Origin: CAYMQB01 sp964392665
GTDB lineage: Bacteria; Hydrothermota; E44-bin80
DNA: 46,027 nt
Assembly (NCBI GenBank): GCA_964392665.1
Contig: CAYMQB010000017.1
Location: forward strand, 1 to 46,027
Direction of reading: 5' to 3'
The first letter of the stretch is position 1; the number at the start of each line of letters is the position of its first letter. This document shows positions 25,273-33,350 of this stretch, piece after piece. A program made the position numbers and the translations under genes. The notes below the pieces were generated by a model, which was given only the letters and a program-made list of their open reading frames with translations, had not been told where the DNA came from and did not search any database.

Positions 25273-26712
25273 TTATGTTCCTCCTTTTTCTTCCGTCTTT
25301 TTTTCTCCAGTTTCTTTTTCTTCGGTTTTTTTCTCTACTTTTTCTTCCTCAGCTGTTTTCTTTTCGATTGTCTTTTCTTGTTCGTCACCCTTCTTCTCCT
25401 CTTCTGAAACCGGTGCTCCGCTTTCTTCCTTTTCTTCCAGCACGCCACCCTTCTCCTGTATTATTACCGTCCCCTCAGGACCAAGAGTTCTTAATTTTGC
25501 CAGATGCCCATACGAGAAGAGCGAGTGTCCCGATTCTTCGACAACAAGGAATTCATAGAAATATTTTCCATCTTCTACAAGATTTCCTGTATCATCTCTT
25601 CCGTCCCAGTATAGCCTTGCGGGAGGATTTCCCCATGCGTTGTAGACCCTGACAATCTCTCCCCTTCCATTCTTAACACGCAATTGCCATTTTCTTATAG
25701 GTGCTCTTGTTGCAACATTTAATTGCATCCATACGATATTGTCGGTGCCTCCTGCAAGCGGTGAAAAAATGGATTTGGAAGGAATAACTTTCGCCCTGAA
25801 GCCGCCAAAGTTAATAACAAGAGAAACACTGTGCGTTGGTGGAATCAGTCCTTGAGATTGATAGTGGTTGCTGAATGCGTAATCGATGCCGACAGCCCAG
25901 AGCTCGGCTTCTTTCCTGACACCCAGTCCCAAATTTAAATGATTTACATCCATACCTGTCCTAAGTATTAATGGCCACCAAGGTCTATATTCAATTCCTT
26001 CGTAGAATCTGGGCGCCTGATATTCGGTCCATCCAAGGTCAGAGGCAAATATCAACCTTCTTTCTAACAACTTGAATGAAATACCTGTTCTTAGTGTTAT
26101 AGGAAAGATATCTCTCTCGGACTCCATTAATATGCTCGGCTTTATAGCATTCTGCACATTGATTCCAAATGAGAATGGTTTATCGGGGAGAATAAACAAT
26201 CCAACATCAGCACCGTGACCAATAGCCCCCCAGTGGGAAATCTTGTGGTAAATCATTTTGTAGTTGATACCCAAAGAAAAGTATTGTCCGAGTTGCTTGG
26301 ACATAGTTAGCAAAAAAGCCATCTCATTATCGCTGAATTTCCCGTTATAGCCATTATTCGATGTTCTATCTTCTATATCCGGTGTTCTGACAATCATAAA
26401 GGATGTGCCAAATGTACCGAAAATGCTTGTCGGATGGGCATAGGATAGATAATCGAAAGTCGTGCCTTCGACAAGTATACCGTGCTGGAAAACAATCTCC
26501 CTGGGGTCAATTTGGTCTAATCCACCCGGATTGAAGTATCCTGCATTTGCATCGTTTGCAAGACCTGTAAAAGCCTTTCCCATTCCTATGACTCTCGCAC
26601 TTACACCATATTCAAGAAGACTTCCTGGCAATCCTCCATCGTCCCATTCTGCTGCCAAAACGAAAGTTGAAAAGAGAAGTATGAACAAGACAGTAAACTT
26701 AAGTTCTTTCAT
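25273..26712 (-). CDS. PorV-like outer-membrane barrel with FlgD-Ig domain and Lys/Glu tail
   Basis: A 479-residue protein with a signal peptide (MKELKFTVLFILLFSTFVLA). A PorV/UPF0164-type beta-barrel follows (about 25-325; GMGKAFTGLANDANAGYFNPGGL). Then comes a FlgD-like Ig domain (about 335-415; RVYNAWGNPPARLYWDGRDD). The last 55 or so residues are an unusual low-complexity tail almost entirely of Lys, Glu and Thr. PorV acts in type IX secretion as a lipoprotein-free barrel that passes substrates to surface attachment. Here it sits with a TonB/ExbBD motor, so its use may differ. It follows the FlgD-Ig gene by 15 nt. Confidence 0.8.
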   Translation of the reverse strand: MKELKFTVLFILLFSTFVLAAEWDDGGLPGSLLEYGVSARVIGMGKAFTGLANDANAGYFNPGGLDQIDPREIVFQHGILVEGTTFDYLSYAHPTSIFGTFGTSFMIVRTPDIEDRTSNNGYNGKFSDNEMAFLLTMSKQLGQYFSLGINYKMIYHKISHWGAIGHGADVGLFILPDKPFSFGINVQNAIKPSILMESERDIFPITLRTGISFKLLERRLIFASDLGWTEYQAPRFYEGIEYRPWWPLILRTGMDVNHLNLGLGVRKEAELWAVGIDYAFSNHYQSQGLIPPTHSVSLVINFGGFRAKVIPSKSIFSPLAGGTDNIVWMQLNVATRAPIRKWQLRVKNGRGEIVRVYNAWGNPPARLYWDGRDDTGNLVEDGKYFYEFLVVEESGHSLFSYGHLAKLRTLGPEGTVIIQEKGGVLEEKEESGAPVSEEEKKGDEQEKTIEKKTAEEEKVEKKTEEKETGEKKTEEKGGT

Positions 26713-26727
26713 TCTTTCTCCTTTTCT

Positions 26728-28446
26728 CTATTTAACTACGGCAATCCATCTTCTGTAGTCTTGCACTATTTCGGTTCTATCGGTTGCTCTGATTGCAAGA
26801 AGATAAGCACCATTTGCAACCTTAGTGCCTTTATTATTTTTGCCTGTCCATGTAACAGTGTTGTATCCTGTATGACCATTTCGAGACCAGGTTTTTACTA
26901 AATTGCCAAACCTGTCATATATAGAGACTTTAACTTCACAATTTTGAGGAAGCCAATAGTATATCGTCGTCTGTTTATCTACACTTCCGAATGGATTAGG
27001 AAAATTAACCACAGGTTCTGTGGGAGTGACGTTAGGTCTCACATGTACAGGGTCGACATTAGTACCTGGATTGGTTTTTCTCGAGCTGTCCGCGGAGGCA
27101 ACTCTAAGATAAACATCTTCCTCCTGTAAGGTTATGTAATTGGCAACCGGGTCTACCCTTCCAAAAGTAAGTCTTCTCACGATTGTATCCGTTGGAGTTA
27201 GCGAACCGGACCCGTAGTGCACAAAAATCTTGACATTATGGTCACCATTCGTTATTACATTTCCACTCTCATCTTCATAGTAAACGTGAAGGTGGATGGG
27301 GTCACCGGAAATTATGGTATCAAGTTCTTCATCAGCCTCGAGTCGGTAGCTTGCTCCCACTATATTGATGGGGGTTTGATACTTTGTTGTCATCGAACTA
27401 TTGTCAATATCATTAGCTTGCATATAGAGCCAGTTACTTACATTACTTGTAAGAGTAACTGTCGCATTACCTCCAGTTAAAACTGCCGTGTCTGAAATTG
27501 TGTAAGGGCCTATAGTTCCATAAATTCTGATTCTGTCACCGGGAGCAGTTCCGCCTATAGTATTCCAGCAGTCATCAACAGCATAAACCGTTACATCGAA
27601 AGGACTCCCTGCCACCTGCCAGTCCGTTGTATCCGGTGTTGCACCTGGAAGTCGAGAATTGTAGGATGTTGTATCACCCGCAAGCACTGCCTGGCTTGGT
27701 GCAATAAGGAGGAGTTTTGAAAAAACACCTGGGATAATTCTTATCGTTGAGCTTGTATCCGACATAAGAGGGGCAGTATCCAGAGTAACTTCGGAGGAAA
27801 AAATCGTGCACGCATCCATTTCGGTTCTTAATCTTACCGCAAGGTCAATATTGCCTGAAATAATACTTGTGTCAGCTGGAAATACAGGAAAAGGATTGTT
27901 AGTTGCAAGATGTATTGTATCCTGCCCGGTTCCAACTGGATTCCACCAGTAATCGGTAATAGCCACATTTATGTTGAAACTGTTATTAGCAGTTTCAACG
28001 TAGAATATATAATCCCTACCGCGAGAAGCGAGATCACCAGGTTTTGCTACCTGCGTGGGCAGCAATAATCGCAGTCGTTTGGGCACATTTGCAAGGATTG
28101 TCAGTCTGGGACTTAGATTTGTATCATTATAACCGAGTGCACTGCAATTGAGATGAAGGCTGTCGGAAGCCATAAATATAGTAGCAAATCCTCCCCATTC
28201 ACCGTTATTGAAAAGTATCCATCCCGTAGGTTGCATAGGATTATAACCGGGAGATGGTCTAAGACTTAACACTCCGGCTCCATTGAAATTAGCATTGCTT
28301 GTACAGGTGATGTGGATATAGAAACTATCTCCGGCGTATGCAGTAGGCGGGTTAGGAATCGAGTCGAATAGGAATGTCTCCTGAGAAATAAGTAGGTTAG
28401 GAATTATTAAAAGAAAAGGGATAAGGATTATAAGCAATTTTTTCAT
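26728..28446 (-). CDS. Exported multi-Ig surface protein with FlgD-like C-terminus
   Basis: A 572-residue exported protein, first gene of the operon. It has a signal peptide (MKKLLIILIPFLLIIPNLLIS) and then a chain of beta-sandwich domains with invasin/Ig-like segments (GDRIRIYGTIGPYTISD, ADEELDTIISGDPIHLHVYY). The C-terminal FlgD-like Ig domain (about 480-572) carries VNFPNPFGSVDKQTTIYYWL and the GNLVKTWSRNGHTGYNTVTW core. It is likely displayed on the surface or secreted. The C-terminus resembles type IX-like sorting domains. A very good Shine-Dalgarno sequence (AAAGGAGG) precedes the ATG. Expression probably depends on the riboswitch at 28524-28623. Confidence 0.78.
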   Translation of the reverse strand: MKKLLIILIPFLLIIPNLLISQETFLFDSIPNPPTAYAGDSFYIHITCTSNANFNGAGVLSLRPSPGYNPMQPTGWILFNNGEWGGFATIFMASDSLHLNCSALGYNDTNLSPRLTILANVPKRLRLLLPTQVAKPGDLASRGRDYIFYVETANNSFNINVAITDYWWNPVGTGQDTIHLATNNPFPVFPADTSIISGNIDLAVRLRTEMDACTIFSSEVTLDTAPLMSDTSSTIRIIPGVFSKLLLIAPSQAVLAGDTTSYNSRLPGATPDTTDWQVAGSPFDVTVYAVDDCWNTIGGTAPGDRIRIYGTIGPYTISDTAVLTGGNATVTLTSNVSNWLYMQANDIDNSSMTTKYQTPINIVGASYRLEADEELDTIISGDPIHLHVYYEDESGNVITNGDHNVKIFVHYGSGSLTPTDTIVRRLTFGRVDPVANYITLQEEDVYLRVASADSSRKTNPGTNVDPVHVRPNVTPTEPVVNFPNPFGSVDKQTTIYYWLPQNCEVKVSIYDRFGNLVKTWSRNGHTGYNTVTWTGKNNKGTKVANGAYLLAIRATDRTEIVQDYRRWIAVVK

Positions 28447-28471
28447 AGAATTCCTCCTTTCATAAGAAATT

Positions 28472-28501
28472 ATAATATCATTAAAACTAATTGTATGTCA
28501 A
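28472..28501 (-). promoter_or_regulatory. Possible second promoter between riboswitch and operon
   Basis: On the minus strand, TTGACA (28501-28496), an 18-nt spacer and TATTAT (28477-28472) lie upstream of the first operon gene. If it is active, some transcription would bypass the riboswitch. The -35 box is part of a 21-nt direct repeat shared with the promoter at 28630-28658. Confidence 0.45.
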
Positions 28502-28514
28502 GAAAAAAACGAAA
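28494..28514. repeat. 21-bp direct repeat, copy 1 (with 28651-28671)
   Basis: TATGTCAAGAAAAAAACGAA here and the copy at 28651-28671 differ at one base. Each contains a T-run and a TTGACA -35 box on the minus strand, and the two flank the riboswitch. Confidence 0.8.
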
Positions 28515-28523
28515 GCTTTGGGT

Positions 28524-28623
28524 GACTTTGAATTCGAGATTGCGCTTTGGTAGTCCGGCTATCTTAAAAAAGACCCGAAACTTTGCGTCGCCCAATCACT
28601 CGGGTTTTGCCTTTTTCAAAGTC
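28524..28623 (-). promoter_or_regulatory. Cyclic di-GMP-I (GEMM-I) riboswitch
   Basis: On the minus strand a 9-bp closing stem (GACTTTGAA at 28623-28615 with TTCAAAGTC at 28532-28524) encloses a GEMM-I-like core. The conserved elements in order are GGCAAA, a CCC/GGG hairpin, GACGCAAAG, a CGGGTCTT/AAGATAGCCG arm, and GCCGGACTACC. These match the consensus of the class that binds c-di-GMP (some relatives bind 3',3'-cGAMP). It lies about 80 nt upstream of the first surface-operon gene. Just past the closing stem come AAAG...CTTT and a T7 run, which may form the expression platform. Whether ligand turns expression on or off cannot be decided by eye. Confidence 0.88.
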
Positions 28624-28629
28624 TTGGTT

Positions 28630-28658
28630 ATTCTATAAAATTTCTGCCTTTATGTCAA
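28630..28658 (-). promoter_or_regulatory. Promoter of the riboswitch-led surface operon
   Basis: On the minus strand, TTGACA (28658-28653), a 17-nt spacer and TAGAAT (28635-28630) are visible. The expected start site is 5-7 nt past the -10 box, so transcription begins right at the riboswitch closing stem. Confidence 0.8.
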
Positions 28659-28671
28659 GGAAAAAACGAAA
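28651..28671. repeat. 21-bp direct repeat, copy 2 (with 28494-28514)
   Basis: One mismatch to the copy at 28494-28514. This copy supplies the -35 box of the riboswitch promoter. The remaining sequence to 28749 shows no gene. Confidence 0.8.
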
Positions 28672-28749
28672 AAAGAAAACTTTTCTATAATCGAAAAATT
28701 GTGTTCGACTCAATCGAAGAACCATTTTCATTGTTCGAAACACTATTAC

Positions 28750-29232
28750 TCAAGAAAAACTCTTCTTGATGCTGCTCAGTCTTTTTATATGAGACTTTTC
28801 CTGCTCGATAATATTCCCAACAATACCTTTTCCTTTTTCACTAATGAAATCATTTAATCCATAATAGAAAAGCAAAGTCTCTTTCTCAAAAGCAATGGCG
28901 AAATCAAGAACTTCGTCGATATTTTCCGAACCTTTTATTTTCTCTGCTTCGCCGGTAAAATTTGTAAGAAATTTAGAATCAGCAAAGGATTCCATATACG
29001 CCTTAAATTCATCATAGTCTCCAAAGATCGTCTCGCCTGTTTTCTTAACTATGTCATATAGTTTCTCGAAATCCGAGATATGTTTTTTCTCCTCGGAAGC
29101 AAGATAAGAAAAAAGGGATTTAATCCGCTCTACAGCCGATTTCTCCGCATAATCAGTATAAAATTTCTGTCCATTCTCCTCTGTCCTTATTGCTATCTCG
29201 ATTACTTCTGAACCTGAAAACATTAGACTCAT
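28750..29232 (-). CDS. Rubrerythrin-like ferritin-fold diiron protein
   Basis: A 160-residue four-helix protein with diiron-ligand pattern: Glu in EENGQKFY, ExxH in EEKKH, Glu in EKETLLFYY and ExxH in EQEKSH. It lacks a rubredoxin domain. Such proteins act in peroxide or oxygen defence. Start at 29232 because AAGGAGG precedes it. It is the last gene of the redox island, just before the riboswitch promoter. Confidence 0.8.
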   Translation of the reverse strand: MSLMFSGSEVIEIAIRTEENGQKFYTDYAEKSAVERIKSLFSYLASEEKKHISDFEKLYDIVKKTGETIFGDYDEFKAYMESFADSKFLTNFTGEAEKIKGSENIDEVLDFAIAFEKETLLFYYGLNDFISEKGKGIVGNIIEQEKSHIKRLSSIKKSFS

Positions 29233-29275
29233 TTCATCCTCCTTCAATTTTATTTCATACTTCTTTTCACAGTAT

Positions 29276-29761
29276 CTATGGTCCGATGTGTGTCATAGGC
29301 CAGACCGTATCGAAATCCTCATATCTGTCGATCGTTTTTTTCTCAATTTCAAGTAACTTATAATGTCCCATCTCCATTGTGGCAAGATACTCAAGCGTTT
29401 TTTTGATTTCAGGATTATCGGTAAACTTCTCTGAAAGCGCATTGTAGAATTCGTTTGCCGCCTTTTCTGCCTGCATTGCACTAAAAAATACCTCACTTAC
29501 TGGACCATCAGTTTTTATCTGTGGTAAAGGCACGGGGCTCATTTCAGGTAGAACTATTTCTTTATCCCCAAAAGTTTTTTTGTAGACTGATTGAATAAAC
29601 ATCCTGTGTTTATCTTCTTCACTGGAAAGAAATTTCAGTTTATCTTTAAGAAATGCGTTCTGGAACCTGTTGCTTAGGTCCGAATAAACCTTCTTACTCA
29701 AAACCTCGCTCTCGATAGCAGCAAGCAGCAAATCTTCCAAATTGAATGAATTTAAGTCCAT
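29276..29761 (-). CDS. Rubrerythrin-like ferritin-fold diiron protein
   Basis: A 161-residue ferritin-fold protein with ligand motifs SEVLSKKVY, EEDKHRMF, AEKAANEFY and EMGHYKLL. No rubredoxin domain is present. I start at 29761 (MDLNSFNLEDLL) because a GGGGG tract precedes it; a longer frame would overlap the YHS gene and would not resemble the family. It probably reduces peroxide with an electron donor such as the rubredoxin at 38.8 kb (inference). 43 nt separate it from the paralogue downstream. Confidence 0.8.
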   Translation of the reverse strand: MDLNSFNLEDLLLAAIESEVLSKKVYSDLSNRFQNAFLKDKLKFLSSEEDKHRMFIQSVYKKTFGDKEIVLPEMSPVPLPQIKTDGPVSEVFFSAMQAEKAANEFYNALSEKFTDNPEIKKTLEYLATMEMGHYKLLEIEKKTIDRYEDFDTVWPMTHIGP

Positions 29762-29823
29762 AAACCAACCCCCTATTGTTAAACCTATCAATGGCTTTTG
29801 ATAGACCACTCTAGACGAAATTA

Positions 29824-29988
29824 TTATTGTTCGGGCTCTCCTTGTTTTACAACATACTCTTCGGGATTTTCCTCGAATGCTTTTTTGCAATCCGCAGAGC
29901 AGAAAAAGTATGTTTTCCCCTTGTATTCTACCCTGTGCTTTGCTGTCTGTTCATCAACCTCCATTTTACATACCGGGTCTTTTACCAT
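29824..29988 (-). CDS. YHS-domain metal-binding protein
   Basis: A 54-residue protein: MVKDPVCKMEV at the start and TYFFCSADCKKAFEENPEEY in the middle are the YHS/TRASH-type domain with three Cys in CxxxC-like spacing. Such domains bind metal ions (often copper or iron) and sit in metal-transport or oxidoreductase contexts. A Shine-Dalgarno sequence (GAGGTG) lies 5 nt before the ATG. It follows the YyaL-type gene by 36 nt. Confidence 0.85.
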   Translation of the reverse strand: MVKDPVCKMEVDEQTAKHRVEYKGKTYFFCSADCKKAFEENPEEYVVKQGEPEQ

Positions 29989-30024
29989 TTTTATCACCTC
30001 GTTTCTTGAAACTCTATTGGTTTG

Positions 30025-32142
30025 TTAAATATATCTTAAACTTTCTGCTTCCCTTCTCCTAAGCGAAATAATAACAAGACCTTTGTCGGTTATCGGTAAT
30101 TGACACCTGTGGTTGCTACAAATATATGCAGTAGGCTTGTCATCGATGCAAATGTATCCTTTAGTAAATGGTGCAATTTCTCCAATTATGGACTCATCCT
30201 TACTGTTCTTGAATAGAATAGTTACGTTAGGAAGGAAAATACCATTCATCATAGTTAGCATATCTATTGTGTCTTTTTCCTGGGGGTTACCTACAATTAC
30301 TACTTCATACGAAGGAACCAGCAAATACAATATCGAACTTATGAATTGAGTATGTCCAGATGGAAGATGTGAAATGTTTTCACTGAAAGATTCAATAGTA
30401 TGCTTAGCCATTCCCTCCAATTCATAATTTCCGCTTATCCTACCCAATCGCAGTAAATTCATTGACTCGATTGAATTGCCAGAGGGAATTGCTCCATCAT
30501 ATATATTCTTGTCTCTGACAAGCAATTCCTTAGAATCAGAAGAAGTCGAAAAGAACCCCCCATTTTTTTCGTCATAGAATTGTTTAGTAAGCATTTCCTG
30601 GATTGATAAAGCCCATGAGAGATATTTTGCCTGAAAAGTAACTTCGTACAATTCAATCAATCCCCAGATCAAAAAGGAGTAATCCTCCAGAAAACCATCT
30701 ATAGCTGCCTCTCCTTCACGATAACGATGCAATACCTTCCCTTCGTTTGATACCATTTGTTTTAGAATAAAATCAGCTGCATTTGTAGCCAGCACGCCAT
30801 AGTCCTCTTTTCCCAAGCTTCTTGCAGCAATGGACAGGGCTGCAATCATTAGACCGTTCCAATCCGTAAGTATTTTATCATCAATGGATGGCGGTTTCCG
30901 ATTCTTCCGCGCAGCGAAAAGATTTTTCCTGCTGCTTTCGAGTTTTTCCTTTAATGCAGCTTCGTCTGTTTTAAGCTTTTTCGACAGTTCATTAATCGAA
31001 TCTCTAACGTAAAGAACATTCTTACCTGTTTTTTCGCCTGTTAGCGGGTCAAGGAAGTTGCCTTCCTTTTCAACATTGAAAGCGAGCATAAACATATCTG
31101 CATCTTCCTTCAATATTCGCTCAATTTCGCTTTTCTCCCATAAGTAGTACCATCCCTCTTTCCCTTCGCTGTCTGCATCAATTGCTGAATAAAATCCTCC
31201 TTCCGGCGACAGCATATCACTTTGAACAAATTCAATGATTTCATCCACAGTTTTTCCATAATCTTTTTTCCCCCCTGCCAAATAGGCTTCTGCATAAACG
31301 ATTATCAGTAGTGCCTGGTCGTAAAGCATTTTTTCAAAGTGGGGCAGGTGCCATTTTGCATCAGTTGAATACCGATGAAATCCATAACCTATCTGGTCAA
31401 AAATACCTCCACTCCTCATTCTCTCCAAGGTTTGCTCCACCATTGCAAGGGCATTTTCATTGCCTTTTATTTTCCAGTATCTCAAGAGAAAAGTTAGATT
31501 ATGTGGTGTTGAAAATTTCACGGAATGACCAAAGCCTCCGTTCTCAGTATCAAAATTCCTATGAAGTTCCTGATAGCATCTGTCTATGATTGCATTCAAA
31601 TCCTCGAGTTCCCCTGCTTTGCCTTTAGTATGTGTTTCCTTAAGCATAGAGAATGCTTCACCAGAGACTTTTTCAACTTCTTTCCTGTTCGTCTTCCACA
31701 TCTCATCAATGCGGGGGATTAGCTCAAGTAAGCCAATACGACCAAATTTGTTCTCCCTGGGAATGTATGTTCCGACAAAGAAAGGACGTTTTTCCGGGGT
31801 CATTATGATAGTCAGGGGCCAACCACCACTCCCTGTCATCCTCTGACAGCTTTTCATATACACGCTGTCAATATCGGGTCTTTCCTCCCTGTCCACCTTT
31901 ATGGAAATGAATACCTTGTTCATCAAAAGAGCGACCCGTTTGTTCTCGAATGATTCATGAGCCATAATATGGCACCAGTGGCAGGTGGAATAGCCAATTG
32001 AAAGAAAAATAGGTTTGTCTTCCTCTTTTGCTTTTTTGAAAGCTTCCTCTCCCCATGGCAACCATTTGACAGGATTTTCAGCATGTTGAAGTAGATATGG
32101 ACTCTTCTCAAACTGCAATTTGTTTTTGATTCTTTTTCTCAA
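30025..32142 (-). CDS. Thioredoxin-domain protein of the YyaL/DUF255 family
   Basis: A 705-residue protein. The N-terminal part is a DUF255 thioredoxin-like domain (about 8-165) with the CHWC redox motif in YSTCHWCHIMAHESFEN. The rest is an alpha/alpha-barrel resembling glycosidase folds (PHFEKMLYDQALL, DWNGLMIAAL). The family is widespread but its biochemical role is unsettled. The start is a TTG at 32142, preceded by a weak AAGAAG. A candidate promoter (TTACAA, 16 nt, TACAAT, 32196-32169) lies 27 nt upstream. Confidence 0.9.
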   Translation of the reverse strand: MRKRIKNKLQFEKSPYLLQHAENPVKWLPWGEEAFKKAKEEDKPIFLSIGYSTCHWCHIMAHESFENKRVALLMNKVFISIKVDREERPDIDSVYMKSCQRMTGSGGWPLTIIMTPEKRPFFVGTYIPRENKFGRIGLLELIPRIDEMWKTNRKEVEKVSGEAFSMLKETHTKGKAGELEDLNAIIDRCYQELHRNFDTENGGFGHSVKFSTPHNLTFLLRYWKIKGNENALAMVEQTLERMRSGGIFDQIGYGFHRYSTDAKWHLPHFEKMLYDQALLIIVYAEAYLAGGKKDYGKTVDEIIEFVQSDMLSPEGGFYSAIDADSEGKEGWYYLWEKSEIERILKEDADMFMLAFNVEKEGNFLDPLTGEKTGKNVLYVRDSINELSKKLKTDEAALKEKLESSRKNLFAARKNRKPPSIDDKILTDWNGLMIAALSIAARSLGKEDYGVLATNAADFILKQMVSNEGKVLHRYREGEAAIDGFLEDYSFLIWGLIELYEVTFQAKYLSWALSIQEMLTKQFYDEKNGGFFSTSSDSKELLVRDKNIYDGAIPSGNSIESMNLLRLGRISGNYELEGMAKHTIESFSENISHLPSGHTQFISSILYLLVPSYEVVIVGNPQEKDTIDMLTMMNGIFLPNVTILFKNSKDESIIGEIAPFTKGYICIDDKPTAYICSNHRCQLPITDKGLVIISLRRREAESLRYI

Positions 32143-32168
32143 CAGTTACTTCTTCTTAGTTTGATTCC

Positions 32169-32196
32169 ATTGTAAACGAAGCATTATTGATTGTAA
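32169..32196 (-). promoter_or_regulatory. Candidate promoter of the YyaL-type gene
   Basis: On the minus strand, TTACAA (32196-32191), a 16-nt spacer and TACAAT (32174-32169) are visible. It overlaps the end of the nitroreductase gene. Match to consensus is moderate. Confidence 0.45.
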
Positions 32197-32741
32197 GAAT
32201 TTCTATACGCAAATTTATCAAATGCCAAACGCGGAGGCCTCTCTCCTTCTGCCTCAGCCTGCTGTTTCGAAAGCACTGGCTTGGTTTCCGATGAATGTTC
32301 ACCGATAATCACGAGAGTTATCAACCTCATTCCGCTTGGTATATTAAGTATTGATTTTGCCTTCTCTTCGTTGTATCCTGCAATAGGATGCGCAACCAAT
32401 CCCAATTCCGTTGCCCTGAGCATCAAGAAGCCAACTGCCATTCCCGTGTCAAAAAGATAGTAATGTCGTTCTTTGATAACACAGTCAAGCTTTTTCTCGC
32501 TGAATACGGCAATAATCATTGACGCATCGAAAGTCCATTCATTGCCCTTTGACATTGATGTAAAAAGCTTTTCGAGAACTCCTTTATCATCTACGAAAAC
32601 GAATCTCCATGGCTGTTTGTTAAAACAGGATGGTGCAAGACTTGCGGATCGAGCGAAATCGGTGAGGAGTTCATCTGTAATTTCTACTGCTTCCAAAGAC
32701 CTATAAGCCCGTCTTTCCCTAATTGTTTCTCTGACATTCAT
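32184..32741 (-). CDS. Nitroreductase-family flavoprotein
   Basis: A 185-residue FMN-dependent reductase of the nitroreductase fold. The N-terminal FMN-binding motif RERRAYRSLE, the LAPSCFNKQPWRFVFV segment and the C-terminal GFLMLRATELGLVAHPIAGY match the family. It uses NAD(P)H to reduce quinones, flavins or nitro groups; the substrate cannot be told. A GAGGTG sequence precedes the ATG. Other redox genes flank it. Confidence 0.88.
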   Translation of the reverse strand: MNVRETIRERRAYRSLEAVEITDELLTDFARSASLAPSCFNKQPWRFVFVDDKGVLEKLFTSMSKGNEWTFDASMIIAVFSEKKLDCVIKERHYYLFDTGMAVGFLMLRATELGLVAHPIAGYNEEKAKSILNIPSGMRLITLVIIGEHSSETKPVLSKQQAEAEGERPPRLAFDKFAYRNSYNQ

Positions 32742-32759
32742 ATAACACCTCGCATTCTT

Positions 32760-32843
32760 TCAAATTGCCCTAACTGCCTTTTTCAAAGGGTTAATAACAT
32801 CAATTTCCTCTTTCAAAGAGAGGATAGTGTTGGATTCTCTCAT
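32760..32843 (-). CDS. Possible small ORF of 27 residues
   Basis: An ATG-to-TGA frame encoding MRESNTILSLKEEIDVINP and a further eight residues lies between the peroxiredoxin and nitroreductase genes. It is amphipathic and free of rare-looking codons, but it has no Shine-Dalgarno sequence and no recognised relative. It could be a real small protein, a remnant, or chance. Confidence 0.2.
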   Translation of the reverse strand: MRESNTILSLKEEIDVINPLKKAVRAI

Positions 32844-32879
32844 TGTGAATTCATTTTAATAATCTCGGTCTTAGGGTTT

Positions 32880-33332
32880 TTAAGGAGCTTTCAAAAACAT
32901 TATGATCTCTTCAATATCCGGAAGTTCTTTTATCTTATATCGCTTTACAAATATAATCTTGCCCTGCTCATCAACGATGATATTTGCTCGACCTGAGAAC
33001 CCAAACTTTTCAACAAAATTCTCATATTGTTTTGACACTTCTCCATGAGGCCAAAAATCACAAAGCAACTTCGTTTTATCTATACCGAGATGTTCAGCCC
33101 AGGCCTTCTTTGAAGGAACGGTGTCTACACTCATTCCAAGTGCAACAGTGTTCAATGCATCGAACGTTTCCTTATTCTCTTCAAGGGATTGCATCTGCTT
33201 TGCACAGATCTCTGTCCAGGCAAGAGGGTGAAATGAAAGAAGCACTTTCCTTCCAAGAAATTGTGACAGCGAAACTTCTTCTCCATTCTGGTCTTTCAAG
33301 GAAAATTGCATTGCTTTTATGCCGGTTTTCAT
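32880..33332 (-). CDS. Peroxiredoxin (AhpC/TSA family)
   Basis: A 150-residue thiol peroxidase. The peroxidatic Cys43 lies in HPLAWTEICAKQ, the standard (T/S)xxC motif on the first helix. Cys91 (LLCDFWPHG) is a possible resolving residue. It reduces H2O2 or organic peroxides using a thiol donor not visible here. 18 nt separate its start from the upstream ferritin-like gene. Confidence 0.9.
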   Translation of the reverse strand: MKTGIKAMQFSLKDQNGEEVSLSQFLGRKVLLSFHPLAWTEICAKQMQSLEENKETFDALNTVALGMSVDTVPSKKAWAEHLGIDKTKLLCDFWPHGEVSKQYENFVEKFGFSGRANIIVDEQGKIIFVKRYKIKELPDIEEIIMFLKAP

Positions 33333-33350
33333 TGATATTCTCTTGTGGTT

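Noticed and set aside
25275..25652. Plus-strand frame rich in Phe, Leu and Ser opposite the Lys/Glu tail
   Set aside because: It is the antisense of the low-complexity tail of the PorV-like gene.
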